In this document: positions 25,856 to 36,871 of the stretch, one piece after another | Layout: every line of letters starts with the position of its first letter | Position numbering within the stretch: position 1 is the first letter of the stretch | Assembly: GCA_022793065.1 (NCBI GenBank) | Contig: JAAWCE010000020.1 | Coordinates: 62,001-126,000 of the forward strand | Length of the DNA stretch: 64,000 nucleotides | Reading direction: 5' to 3' | From: Lachnospiraceae bacterium | GTDB lineage: Bacteria > Bacillota > Clostridia > Lachnospirales > Lachnospiraceae | Position numbers and translations under genes: made by a program | Notes under the pieces: generated by a model | The model's database searches: none | What the model was told of the DNA's origin: nothing | What the model saw: the letters and a program-made list of their open reading frames with translations, nothing else

Positions 25856-26851
25856 TTATACTCTGTCATTATATTCCGATAAAAATTCCACATACTTTCC
25901 GGTTCCGATTGCAACCGCCGTCATGGGATCTTCTGCGGTCATAGTGTTAATACCGGTCTTGGAAGAAATCAATTCCTCCAGTCCCCGCAGCAAGCTTCCG
26001 CCTCCAGTCAGCACAATTCCTCTGTCAGCAATATCTGCTGCCAATTCAGGGGGCGTCTTCTCCAATACGCTATGAATGGTCTCCACCACCTGGGCCGTAA
26101 TCTCATGAAGCGCTTCCTCTGTTTCTTCAGAGGACACCTTCACTGTCTTAGGAAGACCAGTCACAAGATTTCGACCGCGGACATCCATATAGTCCGTCTC
26201 AGCCCTTTTGTATGCGGTACCTATTTTAATCTTCAAATCCTCGGCAGTCCTTTCGCCAATGAGCAGATTATGCTTCTTTCTCATATAGCGAACAATTGCC
26301 TCGTCAAAATCGTCTCCCGCTACCTTTATAGACGCACTGACCACAGTGCCTCCCAGAGAAATTACTGCAATATCGGAGGTTCCGCCTCCAATATCCACAA
26401 TCATATTCCCACAAGGCTTTGTAATATCAATTCCAGCGCCGATTGCCGCAGCAATAGGCTCTTCTATGATAGCTACATCCCTGGCGCCTGCCTGAAGGGT
26501 TGCGTCCTCTACCGCTTTCTTCTCCACTTCCGTGACACCGCTGGGAACGCATACGGCAATACGGGGCTTTCTGAACATTCTCCTGCCCAACGCCTTTTGT
26601 ATAAAATGTTTCATCATCCGCTCTGTCACGGTATAATCAGAAATCACACCCTGCCGAAGCGGTCTCACCGCCACAATATTCCCCGGCGTTCTTCCCAACA
26701 TCAGACGCGCATCCTCTCCGATGGCCTTAATTTTATTGGTATCCCTGTCAAACGCCACAACGGAAGGCTCCTTCAATACGACGCCTTTCCCTCTGATGTA
26801 TACTAAAATGCTGGCTGTACCTAAATCTATTCCGATATCTGTGCACTGCAT
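25856..26851 (-). CDS. mbl: MreB-family cell shape protein Mbl
   Basis: A 331-residue actin homologue. Phosphate-1 loop GIDLGTASILVYI at the N-terminus, CVPSGVTEVEKKAVEDA, EEPIAAAIGAGIDI (connect-1), the phosphate-2 loop IVDIGGGTSDIAVIS, adenosine motif GIVLTGGGSLLRGL and a C-terminal VAIGTGKYVEFL. It polymerises along the membrane and guides lateral wall synthesis. Mbl rather than MreB is chosen because it is followed by flhO-flhP. A TATAAT-like -10 is visible about 75 nt upstream but no convincing -35. Confidence 0.93.
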   Translation of the reverse strand: MQCTDIGIDLGTASILVYIRGKGVVLKEPSVVAFDRDTNKIKAIGEDARLMLGRTPGNIVAVRPLRQGVISDYTVTERMMKHFIQKALGRRMFRKPRIAVCVPSGVTEVEKKAVEDATLQAGARDVAIIEEPIAAAIGAGIDITKPCGNMIVDIGGGTSDIAVISLGGTVVSASIKVAGDDFDEAIVRYMRKKHNLLIGERTAEDLKIKIGTAYKRAETDYMDVRGRNLVTGLPKTVKVSSEETEEALHEITAQVVETIHSVLEKTPPELAADIADRGIVLTGGGSLLRGLEELISSKTGINTMTAEDPMTAVAIGTGKYVEFLSEYNDRV

Positions 26852-27052
26852 ATCATAAACCCCTTTCTAATGGTCTCTAATCTTCCAAAATAAAGTCATA
26901 CACTCCTTATTATAACCGAAAGTATTCCATTTTCATAGAGGTTTATGAAAAATTTAAAAATTGATTTTCACTTGAAGCCAAACCTTAGTTAAATCAGCCT
27001 ATGATAGGATATCGGCAGAACCTCTTGATTTCTTTAGTATTTTTCAAAAATA

Positions 27053-29905
27053 TCAGCCGCGCTCCAACATTTTTTTCACATATTGGCCAGTATAAGAGAC
27101 TTCGCATCTGGCAATTGCTTCCGGAGTTCCCTTTGCAATCACCGTACCGCCCCGATCGCCTCCCTCAGGTCCCATATCTATAATATAATCGGCGGTCTTA
27201 ATAACATCCAGATTATGCTCTATCACAACCACCGTATTTCCGCCCTCCGTAAGTCTGTGCAAAATTTCCACCAGTTTATGCACATCGGCAAAATGCAATC
27301 CCGTAGTCGGTTCGTCCAATATATAAATGGTCTTCCCCGTGCTGCGCCTGCTCAACTCTGTAGCCAGCTTAATGCGCTGGGCCTCTCCTCCCGACAGCGT
27401 TGTGGAAGGTTGTCCCAACTTAATATAGGAAAGCCCCACATCATAAAGCGTCTCGATCTTGCGGCGAATGGAAGGTAGATTCTCAAAGAAAGGCATGGCT
27501 TCTTCCACTGTCATATCCAACACATCAAAAATATTCTTTCCCTTATATTTCACATCCAAAGTCTCTCTGTTATAGCGTTTCCCCCCACAGACCTCACAGG
27601 GCACATATACATCCGGCAGAAAGTGCATCTCTATCTTAATAATACCGTCTCCACCGCACGCTTCGCACCGTCCGCCTTTTACATTAAAGCTGAATCTTCC
27701 TTTTCCATACCCTTTGGCTTTGGCGTCCGCCGTGGAAGCAAACAAATCTCGTATCTGATCAAAGACCCCTGTATAAGTGGCTGGATTAGACCGGGGAGTA
27801 CGCCCTATGGGGGACTGGTCTATGGCTATGACCTTATCCAACTGCTCCACTCCCAGGATATCCTTATGTTTCCCCGGAATACATCTGGCACGGTTGAGAG
27901 TTTTAGCCAAATGCTTATACAATATCTCGTTCACCAAAGAACTCTTTCCCGACCCTGACACTCCGGTAACACAGGTCATAACACCCAAAGGAAACTCTGC
28001 GGTAACATTTTTCAGATTATTCTCCTTTGCTCCCGTAACCTTTAACCAGCCGCCCGGCTTCTTTCTCTCCGGAGGCACAGGAATTTTCAGCTCCCCGCTT
28101 AGATATTTTCCGGTAATGGATTGGGGCACCTTCATTATCTCTTCCGCTGTACCGCATGCAATGACTTCTCCCCCATGGGACCCGGCGCCCGGCCCAATAT
28201 CCACCACATAGTCCGCTGCCAGCATGGTATCCTCATCATGTTCCACTACAATCAAAGTATTGCCCAAATCCCTGAGACTCTTCAAAGTATTCAGCAATTT
28301 ATCATTATCTCTTTGATGCAGCCCAATACTGGGTTCATCCAAAATATAGCACACCCCCACCAGGCCGGATCCAATTTGTGTAGCCAGCCGAATACGCTGG
28401 GCTTCCCCACCGGATAAAGTTCCGGTAGCTCTGGACAAGGACAGATACTCCAGCCCAACATCCACAAGGAATCCAACCCTTGCGCGGATTTCCTTGAGAA
28501 TCCTCTCCCCGATGAGTTGTTGCTGGCTGGACAGAATCATCTCTAAAAGGAATTTCTGTAAATCCCTGACAGACATAGATGTAACTTCAGAAATATTTTT
28601 ATCGCATACCGTTACTGCCAAAGATTCTTTCTTAAGACGCATCCCCTTACATTCCTTGCAAGGGGTAATCTGCATAAAACTCTCATACTCCTGCTTCATG
28701 ACTTCCGAGAAAGTTTCTTTGTATCTGCGCTCCACATTGCGTATCAATCCTTCAAACGCTACCGGATATACTCCCTTTCCCCGCTGTCCCTCATAGTGCA
28801 CTTCCACCTCTTTCCCATTGGTGCCATATAAGAGAACTTTTTTCACTTCTTCCGAATAGCTCTCAAAAGGAGTGTCCAAATCAAAATGATATTCTTTGCC
28901 CAAAGCCTGTAAGATCGCATTGGTAAAACTGGATTTTTCCGCGCAGGACTGCCATCCGGTAACCGCAAAGGCCCCCTGACGAATACTCAGGCTTTTATCT
29001 GGTATCATTAACTCTTCGTCAAATTCCATTTTATATCCCAGCCCCAAACATTCCGGGCAAGCCCCAAAGGGATTATTAAAAGAAAAGCTTCTGGGTTCAA
29101 TTTCACTTATGCCAATGCCGCAATCAGGACATGCAAAATTCTGGCTGAAAGTCATAGGCTCCCCATCCACCACGTCTACCACCAGAAGCCCTTCCGCCAG
29201 TTCCAGTACATTTTCAATGGAGTCTGCCAGACGCCTTTCAATTCCGGATTTTACCACCAGTCGGTCCACCACAATATCAATATTATGTTTGACATTTTTA
29301 TCCAGTGAAATTTCTTCTGTCAACTCATAGAGACTTCCATCCACCCGAACTCTTACATATCCGCTCCTTTTAGCCCGATCCAACACTTTCACATGCTCGC
29401 CCTTACGCCCCCGCACCACAGGCGCCATAAGCTGCAGCCTTGTCCCTTCCGGCATTTCCATAATCTGATCCACCATCTGATCCACGGTCTGTTTCGCAAT
29501 CTCCCTGCCGCAGTTGGGACAATGGGGAATTCCAATTCTGGCGTAGAGAAGACGGAAATAGTCGTAAATCTCCGTCACAGTCCCCACCGTGGAACGAGGA
29601 TTCCTGTTGGTAGACTTCTGGTCAATAGAAATGGCAGGAGAAAGCCCTTCTATCCGCTCAACATTGGGTTTCTCCATCTGCCCCAAAAACTGTCTGGCAT
29701 AAGAAGATAATGATTCCATATATCGCCTTTGTCCCTCCGCATAAATGGTCTCAAAGGCCAGGGATGATTTGCCCGATCCTGACATTCCTGTCAATACTAC
29801 CAGTTCATTTCTGGGAATATCCACATCCAGATTCTTCAAATTATTCTCGTTTGCTCCACGCACCTTAATATATTCCCTGGGACGCATTTTCTTTACTTCT
29901 TCCAT
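27053..29905 (-). CDS. uvrA: Excinuclease ABC subunit A
   Basis: A 950-residue UvrA, full length. First ATP site [10 protein letters not shown] (about 40), zinc modules [24 protein letters not shown]...CPECLG and CEACGGDG...CEVCGG, two ABC signatures ([15 protein letters not shown] and [15 protein letters not shown]), second Walker [11 protein letters not shown], and [23 protein letters not shown]. It recognises DNA damage with UvrB. ATG at 29905 has GGGGG seven bases away. Two hairpin/Shine-Dalgarno cassettes lie in the 123 nt before it, and a membrane protein gene separates it from uvrB. Confidence 0.97.
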   Translation of the reverse strand: MEEVKKMRPREYIKVRGANENNLKNLDVDIPRNELVVLTGMSGSGKSSLAFETIYAEGQRRYMESLSSYARQFLGQMEKPNVERIEGLSPAISIDQKSTNRNPRSTVGTVTEIYDYFRLLYARIGIPHCPNCGREIAKQTVDQMVDQIMEMPEGTRLQLMAPVVRGRKGEHVKVLDRAKRSGYVRVRVDGSLYELTEEISLDKNVKHNIDIVVDRLVVKSGIERRLADSIENVLELAEGLLVVDVVDGEPMTFSQNFACPDCGIGISEIEPRSFSFNNPFGACPECLGLGYKMEFDEELMIPDKSLSIRQGAFAVTGWQSCAEKSSFTNAILQALGKEYHFDLDTPFESYSEEVKKVLLYGTNGKEVEVHYEGQRGKGVYPVAFEGLIRNVERRYKETFSEVMKQEYESFMQITPCKECKGMRLKKESLAVTVCDKNISEVTSMSVRDLQKFLLEMILSSQQQLIGERILKEIRARVGFLVDVGLEYLSLSRATGTLSGGEAQRIRLATQIGSGLVGVCYILDEPSIGLHQRDNDKLLNTLKSLRDLGNTLIVVEHDEDTMLAADYVVDIGPGAGSHGGEVIACGTAEEIMKVPQSITGKYLSGELKIPVPPERKKPGGWLKVTGAKENNLKNVTAEFPLGVMTCVTGVSGSGKSSLVNEILYKHLAKTLNRARCIPGKHKDILGVEQLDKVIAIDQSPIGRTPRSNPATYTGVFDQIRDLFASTADAKAKGYGKGRFSFNVKGGRCEACGGDGIIKIEMHFLPDVYVPCEVCGGKRYNRETLDVKYKGKNIFDVLDMTVEEAMPFFENLPSIRRKIETLYDVGLSYIKLGQPSTTLSGGEAQRIKLATELSRRSTGKTIYILDEPTTGLHFADVHKLVEILHRLTEGGNTVVVIEHNLDVIKTADYIIDMGPEGGDRGGTVIAKGTPEAIARCEVSYTGQYVKKMLERG

Positions 29906-29936
29906 TCTTATACCCCCCTGTGCGCTTCAGCGCACA
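29906..29936 (-). repeat. Hairpin/Shine-Dalgarno cassette, copy A3 (proximal to uvrA)
   Basis: Minus strand: TGTGCGC, loop TGAA, GCGCACA, then GGGGGGTATAAGA and the ATG of uvrA. Seven perfect pairs. Confidence 0.65.
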
Positions 29937-29950
29937 TACCAATCAATATG

Positions 29951-29999
29951 TGAAAGTTTACTTTCAAACTTATACCTCCATGCCCGTCTCCGGCGGGCA
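29951..29999 (-). repeat. Hairpin/Shine-Dalgarno cassette, copy A4 (distal in the uvrA leader)
   Basis: Minus strand: TGCCCG, loop of 7, CGGGCA, then TGGAGGTATAAG and a TTTG where other copies have ATG, followed by a small GAAAGT/ACTTTC-type hairpin. The same order (GC hairpin, SD block, GAAA-TTTC hairpin) is seen in the leader at 40.2 kb. Confidence 0.6.
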
Positions 30000-30027
30000 C
30001 TCATTTTACCTATTCTGCAAACCCTTC

Positions 30028-31755
30028 CTATTCCGCGAACATATTCTCTGTTTCCACCCTGCCATATGTGGAGACAAAGCCATTGCGGTATTCCTTCCTC
30101 ATTCTGAACCCATCTTCCAGAGAGTCCCCTCTCAATTCTATCAGGCCAAGCCGGTCTTCATATGGTGTGGAAGGAAAATCATAATAACCAGCCTGATCAC
30201 CCGCTGCAGGCGTATATACCGTAATGCCGCCTTCAAGCACATGCTCCTCACACTCATATTCCGCATACTTTACATATTCCCTTTTATGGTTTTTCCATTG
30301 ATCCGATTCCAAACCAAATGCAGCCCACGTACTTATTCCATATACCGCCAATGCTGCAGTGGAAAACAACATTATATTGGGCAGCATTTGCTTCTTCATC
30401 CCTTCCAATCCACACCCTGCCGCATACAAAGGCAGCAATAACAGATATGCGCTTCCGTACCTGGGCAACGGCGATCCAATCAGCCAGACCGCTATGCATG
30501 CCATAATCACTGTCACAATCTGCAGATGATTCCAGTCACGCCTTCCGCTCCCCCCACGCCAAACCCCGGTCAAAATCATTCCAGGACATACTATAACATT
30601 GCACCCCAATAATATCTTCATACTCCATTGCAGTTTTCCGAACCACAAAGGAAACCATTCCCTGACAGAAGCGTCAAATCTATAGACATCATTCAGCCCT
30701 TGTCCCCATGCCCGGATTTCATATCGATCAAACAAAAGTGTATAGGCCGGCATTTTCCAATCCACATCAAAGATGTCCAGCTCCGGATACGGATATATGA
30801 TATAGCCTGATATTATCACATTTCGTATAAGCCATGGCAGAGCGATCATCAAACCCCCGGAAACATAAACCGCTGCCTCTGTCCACTTTTTCCCTCGCAT
30901 CAGCCTCAATGCCGGCGTCAGCGCCAATAACACAAGCATTGCTGTGGACAGCTTCACAGACATGGCATAAACAGCAAGCAGACAAAGCTGTGAATAATAT
31001 GTCTCTTTTTTCTCCCCTTCTTCCCAAAAATCCATCCATTTGCTTAAAATATAGATCACCAGCGTCATTGCCAGCAAGTCCGTTCCCGGAGAACTAATAC
31101 AAGTATAAGTTTCCCCATTGCATAAATACAAAATCATCCCTATACGAAAGAAATCCGATATCACTATTTTCTTCTTCCGCATAAACTTCATGGACAAAAG
31201 AGCATAAGACAACATCAATACAGCTATAAAACCATTTACACTGTACATTGATTGCCCTTCTATAAAATGAAAACTGAATAATGCCTGGAGACAGAAAAAC
31301 GAACTATTATATGCAAGTCTGTTATGCAGATTTCCAATTCCGGGCGCCACGCCATATTCTTCAATCCATCTTATACTCTGTGCATGATACAGATCAGTAT
31401 CATAATGCCCCGGCCCCCTGGTCAATAACAACCCAGTGATCAATACCAGCGCAGCCACCCCACATATTTTCCAAAAAATGTACCTTCTCTTCAAACACAA
31501 TTTCCACGTTTCAAACAGTGCCTTCCGGAAGGCTATTACAATAACAAGGCATATTCCTCCCAGCAAAATCGTGGCTGCCAGGGATACCGGTAAAAACAAG
31601 CTGAAAACCTGGGCATATACTGTCAAAATACACAAGCCGAAGACCAAATCCATATCACAGCCCGGACTCCGCCTCCCTAAAATGCGTCTTACAGCAAATC
31701 CTGTCAAATATGCCGTAATAAAAATCCAGGCCCAACAAACAAACGTCTGCAGCAT
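30028..31755 (-). CDS. Large polytopic membrane protein, GT-C-like, between uvrB and uvrA
   Basis: A 575-residue protein with about twelve hydrophobic segments. An early extracytoplasmic loop has RGPGHYDTDLYHAQSIRWIEEYGVAPGIGNLHNRLAYNSSFF, with the acidic DTD and HNR features that resemble catalytic first loops of GT-C glycosyltransferases and the LIC_10190-type family; LKWMDFW, STAMLVLLALTPAL and ALPWLIRNVIISGY follow. The C-terminal 90 residues are soluble. It starts 4 nt after the uvrB stop with AAGGGG inside uvrB, so it is translated as part of the uvr transcript although its likely role (surface glycan or lipid modification) has nothing to do with repair. Confidence 0.75.
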   Translation of the reverse strand: MLQTFVCWAWIFITAYLTGFAVRRILGRRSPGCDMDLVFGLCILTVYAQVFSLFLPVSLAATILLGGICLVIVIAFRKALFETWKLCLKRRYIFWKICGVAALVLITGLLLTRGPGHYDTDLYHAQSIRWIEEYGVAPGIGNLHNRLAYNSSFFCLQALFSFHFIEGQSMYSVNGFIAVLMLSYALLSMKFMRKKKIVISDFFRIGMILYLCNGETYTCISSPGTDLLAMTLVIYILSKWMDFWEEGEKKETYYSQLCLLAVYAMSVKLSTAMLVLLALTPALRLMRGKKWTEAAVYVSGGLMIALPWLIRNVIISGYIIYPYPELDIFDVDWKMPAYTLLFDRYEIRAWGQGLNDVYRFDASVREWFPLWFGKLQWSMKILLGCNVIVCPGMILTGVWRGGSGRRDWNHLQIVTVIMACIAVWLIGSPLPRYGSAYLLLLPLYAAGCGLEGMKKQMLPNIMLFSTAALAVYGISTWAAFGLESDQWKNHKREYVKYAEYECEEHVLEGGITVYTPAAGDQAGYYDFPSTPYEDRLGLIELRGDSLEDGFRMRKEYRNGFVSTYGRVETENMFAE

Positions 31756-31759
31756 ACTT

Positions 31760-33790
31760 TCAATCCCCTTCTTCGTCCATATCCCGCAGTTTCTGTTTCA
31801 GCTCCACCATCTTATCCCTCAACTCCGCTGCCGCCTCAAAATTCAGGTCTGCTGCCGCCTTCTGCATTTTCTTCTGTACTTCCGCAATCAGCTTCTCCAG
31901 CTCCTTACGACTCATGGATTCCGGGTCCTTCTCAAACTGCACTTCTTCCTTTGCAATCTCCTTAGAGATAGAAATTAAATCTCTGACCGCTTTTTTAATG
32001 GTCTGGGGCGTAATACCATGCTCTTCATTATATTTCATCTGAATTTCACGTCTTCTGTTCGTTTCTTCCAATGCCGCACGCATGGAGTCCGTCACCGTAT
32101 CCGCATACATAATGACGCGCCCCTCCGCATTTCTCGCCGCACGTCCAATGGTCTGAATCAGAGATGTAGCGCTTCGCAAGAACCCCTCCTTGTCCGCGTC
32201 CAAAATTGCCACCAGGGATATCTCCGGAATATCCAAACCTTCCCGCAGCAAGTTGATTCCTACCAATACATCAAATACATCCAGACGCATATCGCGGATG
32301 ATCTCCGCTCTCTCCAAAGTCTCAATATCCGAATGCATATATTTTACCCGAATACCTACTTCTCTCATATATGCGGTCAAATCCTCTGCCATCCGCTTTG
32401 TCAAAGTGGTAATCAGGACTTTATTATGCCTTTCCGTCTCCTTATTTACCTCACTGATTAAATCATCAATCTGCCCTTCCACCGGCCTTACATCCACCTC
32501 TGGGTCCAATAGCCCTGTGGGACGGATAATCTGCTCCGTGCGGAGAAGTTCATGCTCCGCCTCATAATCGGACGGCGTAGCCGACACAAACATCATTTGG
32601 TCAATATGCGCCTCAAATTCTTCAAAATTCAGCGGTCTGTTATCCAGTGCCGAAGGCAGACGAAATCCATATTCCACCAACGTATTCTTCCTGGAGCGGT
32701 CCCCCGCATACATACCACGTATCTGCGGAATGGTCATATGAGATTCATCAACGATAATCAGGAAATCATCCCGGAAGAAATCCATTAATGTCATAGGAGG
32801 CGCACCGGGAGGCATACCGTTAAGATGTCTGGAATAATTCTCAATGCCGGAACAAAATCCCGTCTCACGCAGCATTTCCACATCAAAATTGGTCCGCTCC
32901 GCAATCCTTTGTGCCTCAATCAGCTTGTCCTCACCCTTGAAAAAACGTACCTGATCTTCCATTTCCTTGACTATATGATCACAGGCCACCTTAATCTTCT
33001 CCGGTGAAACCACATAATGAGATGCGGGAAAGATTGCCACATGATTCAGCGCCGCGTGCACCCGCCCAGACAATGGTTCTACTTCCGCAATTCTGTCAAT
33101 CTCATCTCCAAAGAATTCCACACGTATAAAATATTCCCCTCCCTGGGCCGGATATACTTCAATCACATCTCCGCGGACCCTAAAACACCCCCGCTGCATA
33201 TCTAAATCATTACGGTTATACTGAATATCCACTAATTCCCGCAATACCTGATCCCTGTCCTTCATCATGCCGGGCCGCAGCGAAACCACCATATCCTGAT
33301 ACTCGTCCGGACTGCCCAGTCCATAGATACATGACACACTGGCCACCACCACCACATCCCGCCTCTCTGTCAGAGATACGGTTGCCGACAGGCGCAGTTT
33401 ATCAATTTCATCGTTAATGGAAGAATCTTTGGCAATATATGTGTCAGAGGAAGGCACATAAGCCTCAGGCTGATAATAATCATAGTAGGACACAAAGTAT
33501 TCTACTGCGTTCTCCGGAAAAAATTCCTTGAACTCGCCGTACAACTGCCCGGCAAGGGTCTTATTGTGCGCTATGACCAAAGTAGGTTTGTTCAGCTGTG
33601 CAATTACATTGGCCATTGTAAAGGTTTTTCCCGAACCTGTAACACCCAGCAAGGTCTGAAATTGATTGCCTTCTTTGAAGCCTTTGACAAGCGCTTCTAT
33701 CGCCTGGGGCTGGTCGCCGGTAGGCTGGTATTCACTGTGTAATTTAAAGATGCTGTCAGATTCCGCATGATTCCTGTGTTCCGCTTGCAC
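31760..33790 (-). CDS. uvrB: Excinuclease ABC subunit B
   Basis: A 676-residue UvrB. Walker [11 protein letters not shown] near the N-terminus, the beta-hairpin region with [29 protein letters not shown], helicase motifs [17 protein letters not shown] and QTIGRAARN, and a C-terminal UVR domain ([22 protein letters not shown]). It loads on damaged DNA with UvrA and positions UvrC. GTG at 33790 is chosen because GGAGGTGAT lies five bases before it; the ATG at 33805 overlaps that ribosome site. Confidence 0.97.
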   Translation of the reverse strand: MQAEHRNHAESDSIFKLHSEYQPTGDQPQAIEALVKGFKEGNQFQTLLGVTGSGKTFTMANVIAQLNKPTLVIAHNKTLAGQLYGEFKEFFPENAVEYFVSYYDYYQPEAYVPSSDTYIAKDSSINDEIDKLRLSATVSLTERRDVVVVASVSCIYGLGSPDEYQDMVVSLRPGMMKDRDQVLRELVDIQYNRNDLDMQRGCFRVRGDVIEVYPAQGGEYFIRVEFFGDEIDRIAEVEPLSGRVHAALNHVAIFPASHYVVSPEKIKVACDHIVKEMEDQVRFFKGEDKLIEAQRIAERTNFDVEMLRETGFCSGIENYSRHLNGMPPGAPPMTLMDFFRDDFLIIVDESHMTIPQIRGMYAGDRSRKNTLVEYGFRLPSALDNRPLNFEEFEAHIDQMMFVSATPSDYEAEHELLRTEQIIRPTGLLDPEVDVRPVEGQIDDLISEVNKETERHNKVLITTLTKRMAEDLTAYMREVGIRVKYMHSDIETLERAEIIRDMRLDVFDVLVGINLLREGLDIPEISLVAILDADKEGFLRSATSLIQTIGRAARNAEGRVIMYADTVTDSMRAALEETNRRREIQMKYNEEHGITPQTIKKAVRDLISISKEIAKEEVQFEKDPESMSRKELEKLIAEVQKKMQKAAADLNFEAAAELRDKMVELKQKLRDMDEEGD

Positions 33791-33938
33791 GCAAATCACC
33801 TCCATAAGCTCAATATTAATATTCTATCCACATTTCATTCAAATCTCCATTTACTTAGATTGCTTTTACAAAAAAGGTTCTTTGCCTCGTCATAATTCCT
33901 GTTTCTCATAATGTTTAAGACACGGAAAATTAATTTCG

Positions 33939-33967
33939 ATTATATCATACGCCCCCTCATTTGTACA
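33939..33967 (-). promoter_or_regulatory. Sigma-A promoter for uvrB
   Basis: Minus strand TGTACA, 17-nt spacer, TATAAT with a TGA extension, about 150 nt before the start codon. No convincing GAAC-NNNN-GTTC LexA box was found by eye in the leader. Confidence 0.55.
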
Positions 33968-34011
33968 GACAAAAACAGCATTTTAAGAACATTTGTTTTA
34001 TTGTTTTAAAA

Positions 34012-34056
34012 AAAGGTGCAAAGCCTTTCATCATTCCAGAAAGACTTTACACCTTT
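34012..34056 (-). terminator. Terminator of the ftsEX-M23-ctp operon
   Basis: An 18-bp stem with two G-U pairs on the minus strand, 9-nt loop, followed by a run of seven T. It lies about 60 nt after the protease stop. With the uvrB promoter it accounts for most of the 328-nt gap from 33791 to 34117. Confidence 0.85.
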
Positions 34057-34117
34057 AGTTAAATTATGAGCTTCACGCTAAAGTCAGATACTTGAACTTA
34101 TACACAAATTCTTTGCA

Positions 34118-35560
34118 CTAAATACCTCCCATTAACTCCTTCAGCACTTCTTTCCCTTTCTCAAGCTGGTTATCCGGATGATCTTCATTTCCATAATATG
34201 CTTCACCGTCAAATTCACACACCACATCGGGTTCAATACCAATACCATGAATATTATTTCCCTTTGGTGTGTAGTAAGCGCTAATGGTTATCTTAACCGC
34301 AGAACCGTCCCGGAAAGGAATAATCTGTTGTACAATGCCTTTTCCAAACGTAGTTGTACCTACCAAAGTTCCTATCCCATAGTCCTTTATGGCACCAGCC
34401 ATAATTTCCGACGCACTGGCCGAATTGGTATCCACCAGAACCACCAATGGCACCTCCAACGCTTTTGTTCCGTCACAGGTATATTCGGACCGCTTACCGT
34501 TCTTATCCTCTGTATACACTATCATACCTTTGGGCAAAAGCATCCTTGCCATTTCCACAACAGCATTCAGACTTCCGCCGGGATTTCCCCGCAGATCCAA
34601 AATCATCCCCTTCATGCCTTCCTCTCTGGCCTTTGCAAGAGCATTCTGGAATTGCTTCACGGACACATCTTCAAATTCCGTCACCTGAATATAAGCCATA
34701 TTGTTGTCCAACATGGAATATTCCACTGTGGGTGACTCAACCTTTTTGCGCGTTACCGCAACCTCCAGATAATCCGAAGCGCCCTCCCTGATTATGGTAA
34801 GCACCACTTCGGTATCTTCCGGTCCCTTCACCAACGACACCACTTCACTTAAAGTCATTCCATAAGCGGAAACTCCGTCCACCTCATATATCAAATCGTT
34901 TGCCCGCAATCCTGCCTCTTCTGACGGAGCGCCGGCAATGGTTCCGCTAATCTTTGGCAGACCGGTATCGGTGTCCAAACTGATATATGCCCCAATACCA
35001 TAATAAATACCTTCCGTCTGTTCCATGATGGCATTCAATTCTTCCACCGAATAGTATTCCGTATACGGATCTCCCAACGAGGCCATAATTCCTCTGTAAA
35101 TACCATCCTGTAACTGCTCTTTCTGCACATCGCCCAGAAAATAATACTTATTGATTGTATTCTCTAAAGCTTGCAGTTTAGATACCATTCTCTCCGTAAT
35201 TGCAGAATTTTCCCCAAAAGAAAATTGCTCCGCGGCATTTGAAGGCGATTGCACCAAATCTTGAAAATAGAAACCAACATAACAAATTGCGATAATCAAT
35301 AGTGACCCTATGATACCCGCAGTGAATCCTAAGAAAAAAATACCTTTTCTGCTGCCCTTTGTCTCATGCGGCGCCTGTATGGGCTGGCTGGGCAGTATAT
35401 CTTGCCCCGGCTGCGCATACGAACCTACTTCTGTATACTGACCGGGATGCGCAGACATCCCACGCCTCCCGTCTTCCATCTGTCCCGCCGCCGATGTTGT
35501 ATTGCCATTTCTCACTCCGGTCCCAGATAAATGATCGAAATATGCGTTATTTTCATCCAT
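34118..35560 (-). CDS. C-terminal processing protease (S41 family) with PDZ domain
   Basis: A 480-residue membrane-anchored serine protease. A long cytoplasmic N-terminus rich in Gln, Pro and Gly (about 1-70), one TM helix (IFFLGFTAGIIGSLLIIAICYVGFYF, about 73-98), the peptidase N-terminal helix region, PDZ domain (PKISGTIAGAPSEEAGLRANDLIYEVDGVSA), and the S41 core with ILDLRGNPGGSLNAVVEMA, catalytic Ser in NSASASEIMAGAIKDY and Lys in TTFGKGIVQ. It cuts substrates outside the membrane. As the last gene after ftsE, ftsX and an M23 hydrolase, it may control the amount or activity of that hydrolase. Confidence 0.93.
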   Translation of the reverse strand: MDENNAYFDHLSGTGVRNGNTTSAAGQMEDGRRGMSAHPGQYTEVGSYAQPGQDILPSQPIQAPHETKGSRKGIFFLGFTAGIIGSLLIIAICYVGFYFQDLVQSPSNAAEQFSFGENSAITERMVSKLQALENTINKYYFLGDVQKEQLQDGIYRGIMASLGDPYTEYYSVEELNAIMEQTEGIYYGIGAYISLDTDTGLPKISGTIAGAPSEEAGLRANDLIYEVDGVSAYGMTLSEVVSLVKGPEDTEVVLTIIREGASDYLEVAVTRKKVESPTVEYSMLDNNMAYIQVTEFEDVSVKQFQNALAKAREEGMKGMILDLRGNPGGSLNAVVEMARMLLPKGMIVYTEDKNGKRSEYTCDGTKALEVPLVVLVDTNSASASEIMAGAIKDYGIGTLVGTTTFGKGIVQQIIPFRDGSAVKITISAYYTPKGNNIHGIGIEPDVVCEFDGEAYYGNEDHPDNQLEKGKEVLKELMGGI

Positions 35561-35628
35561 AATTTCCTTCTCCTTTACTCCTATCCCTTACCAAACTCTA
35601 TATTTCTCCCCACTCACTTCCAAAAATT

Positions 35629-36858
35629 TCAGGATTCCTTCAGATACTCCCAAGGTGACACATATGCACCGTTAAGCCTTACGCTAAAGTGTAGATGATT
35701 GCCTGTAGAACGTCCTGTACTCCCCACCGCTGCAATGGTATCCCCTTTTACCACTGTATCATCCTTCTTTACATACAGCGATGAAGCGTGCATATAAATT
35801 GTGTATAACCCTGAGCCATGATCTATCATAACATAATTCCCCATGGTTACGCTATAGGTGGCAGCCACCACCCTTCCGTCATAAGCTGCGTAAATTGGCG
35901 TCCCTTTGGGCGCCGCAAAATCCACGCCGTTATGAAAATGCTCCACTCCCAGAGTAGGATGCGGCCTTGTACCATATTCACTGGAAATCCTGGTATAAGT
36001 TTTCAGCGGAAACTTAAACATCCCCCCATCATACGTAATCACCATACTTGCAAGCAGTTTCTTCTTCTCTTCCGCCACAGCCGCTTCTAAGAGCTTGATT
36101 TCCTCTTCTTGTGCCTTGATTTCCTCTTCGTACTCTCTGATCGCTTTTTCCTTATTGCCTATATCCGTCTCATAAGCAATAATATCACGATTCTTCTGTT
36201 CTATCAACTCTTCCAAATTTCTTTGTTCTATTTCTACGCTTTCTTTGGTCTCGTCCAGAATCTCTTTTTCCAATTCCAATTCTTCCTTGCACAGTTCCAC
36301 ATATTCTCTGGCCGCTTTATAGTTCTCCCACATTTGATTCCCATAAGCATACACTTTCTCTACATAATCAGCCCTGTTCAGGAACTCTCCGAATCCTTTT
36401 GCTTCCACAAGCATATCCATAATATTCGGATTCCCCGCCTCATACATCAATCTTATGCAAGCAAGCGTAGATTCTTTCTGACTTTCTTCTTTCTCCAGCG
36501 CCTCCTCCAAATCAATCTCCGCCTGTTGGATTTCTCCCTCCTTAGCCTGTATTCTGTCGTTTAAATCCGCAATATTTTTCTCAATGACAGCCAGACTATC
36601 GTCTAACTGTCTGACATATTCCCGCAAATTATTTTTCTGTTTTTCAAGGTCCTTTTTGATTTCCTTTAAATTGCTCAGACCATCTTTCAGCGTCTCCTTT
36701 TCTCCTTTTATCTTGGAAATCTGCTCTTCCTTCTCCCGAATACTCTCCGATGTAATGGAAGTCTGGCCGGATGCAAACGCCCGCTCACATATGACGTTTC
36801 CCATGAAAACCACACCTAATACAACCCACAGGCCAAAATATATCAATTTTTTCTTCAT
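35629..36858 (-). CDS. EnvC-like M23 murein hydrolase with coiled coil
   Basis: A 409-residue exported protein: signal peptide (KKKLIYFGLWVVLGVVFMGNVICERAFA, about 2-29), a long coiled coil from about 35 to 270 full of Glu/Lys heptads, then a LytM/M23 domain with HFHNGVDFAAPKGTPIYAAYDGRVV, MIDHGSGLYTIYMHASSLYV and GNHLHFSVRLNG. The Zn ligands His and Asp (HNGVD) and the HLH pair are present, so unlike E. coli EnvC it should be an active endopeptidase. It lies 13 nt after ftsX, and FtsEX is known to recruit coiled-coil peptidoglycan hydrolases in this way. Confidence 0.93.
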   Translation of the reverse strand: MKKKLIYFGLWVVLGVVFMGNVICERAFASGQTSITSESIREKEEQISKIKGEKETLKDGLSNLKEIKKDLEKQKNNLREYVRQLDDSLAVIEKNIADLNDRIQAKEGEIQQAEIDLEEALEKEESQKESTLACIRLMYEAGNPNIMDMLVEAKGFGEFLNRADYVEKVYAYGNQMWENYKAAREYVELCKEELELEKEILDETKESVEIEQRNLEELIEQKNRDIIAYETDIGNKEKAIREYEEEIKAQEEEIKLLEAAVAEEKKKLLASMVITYDGGMFKFPLKTYTRISSEYGTRPHPTLGVEHFHNGVDFAAPKGTPIYAAYDGRVVAATYSVTMGNYVMIDHGSGLYTIYMHASSLYVKKDDTVVKGDTIAAVGSTGRSTGNHLHFSVRLNGAYVSPWEYLKES

Positions 36859-36871
36859 AAGCTCCTACCAC

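Noticed and set aside
26072..26806. A 244-codon plus-strand frame opposite mbl
   Set aside because: Exactly within mbl, no ribosome site, composition of a shadow frame.
33791..33967. A LexA/SOS box before uvrB
   Set aside because: No GAAC-NNNN-GTTC-like site was found by eye in the leader.
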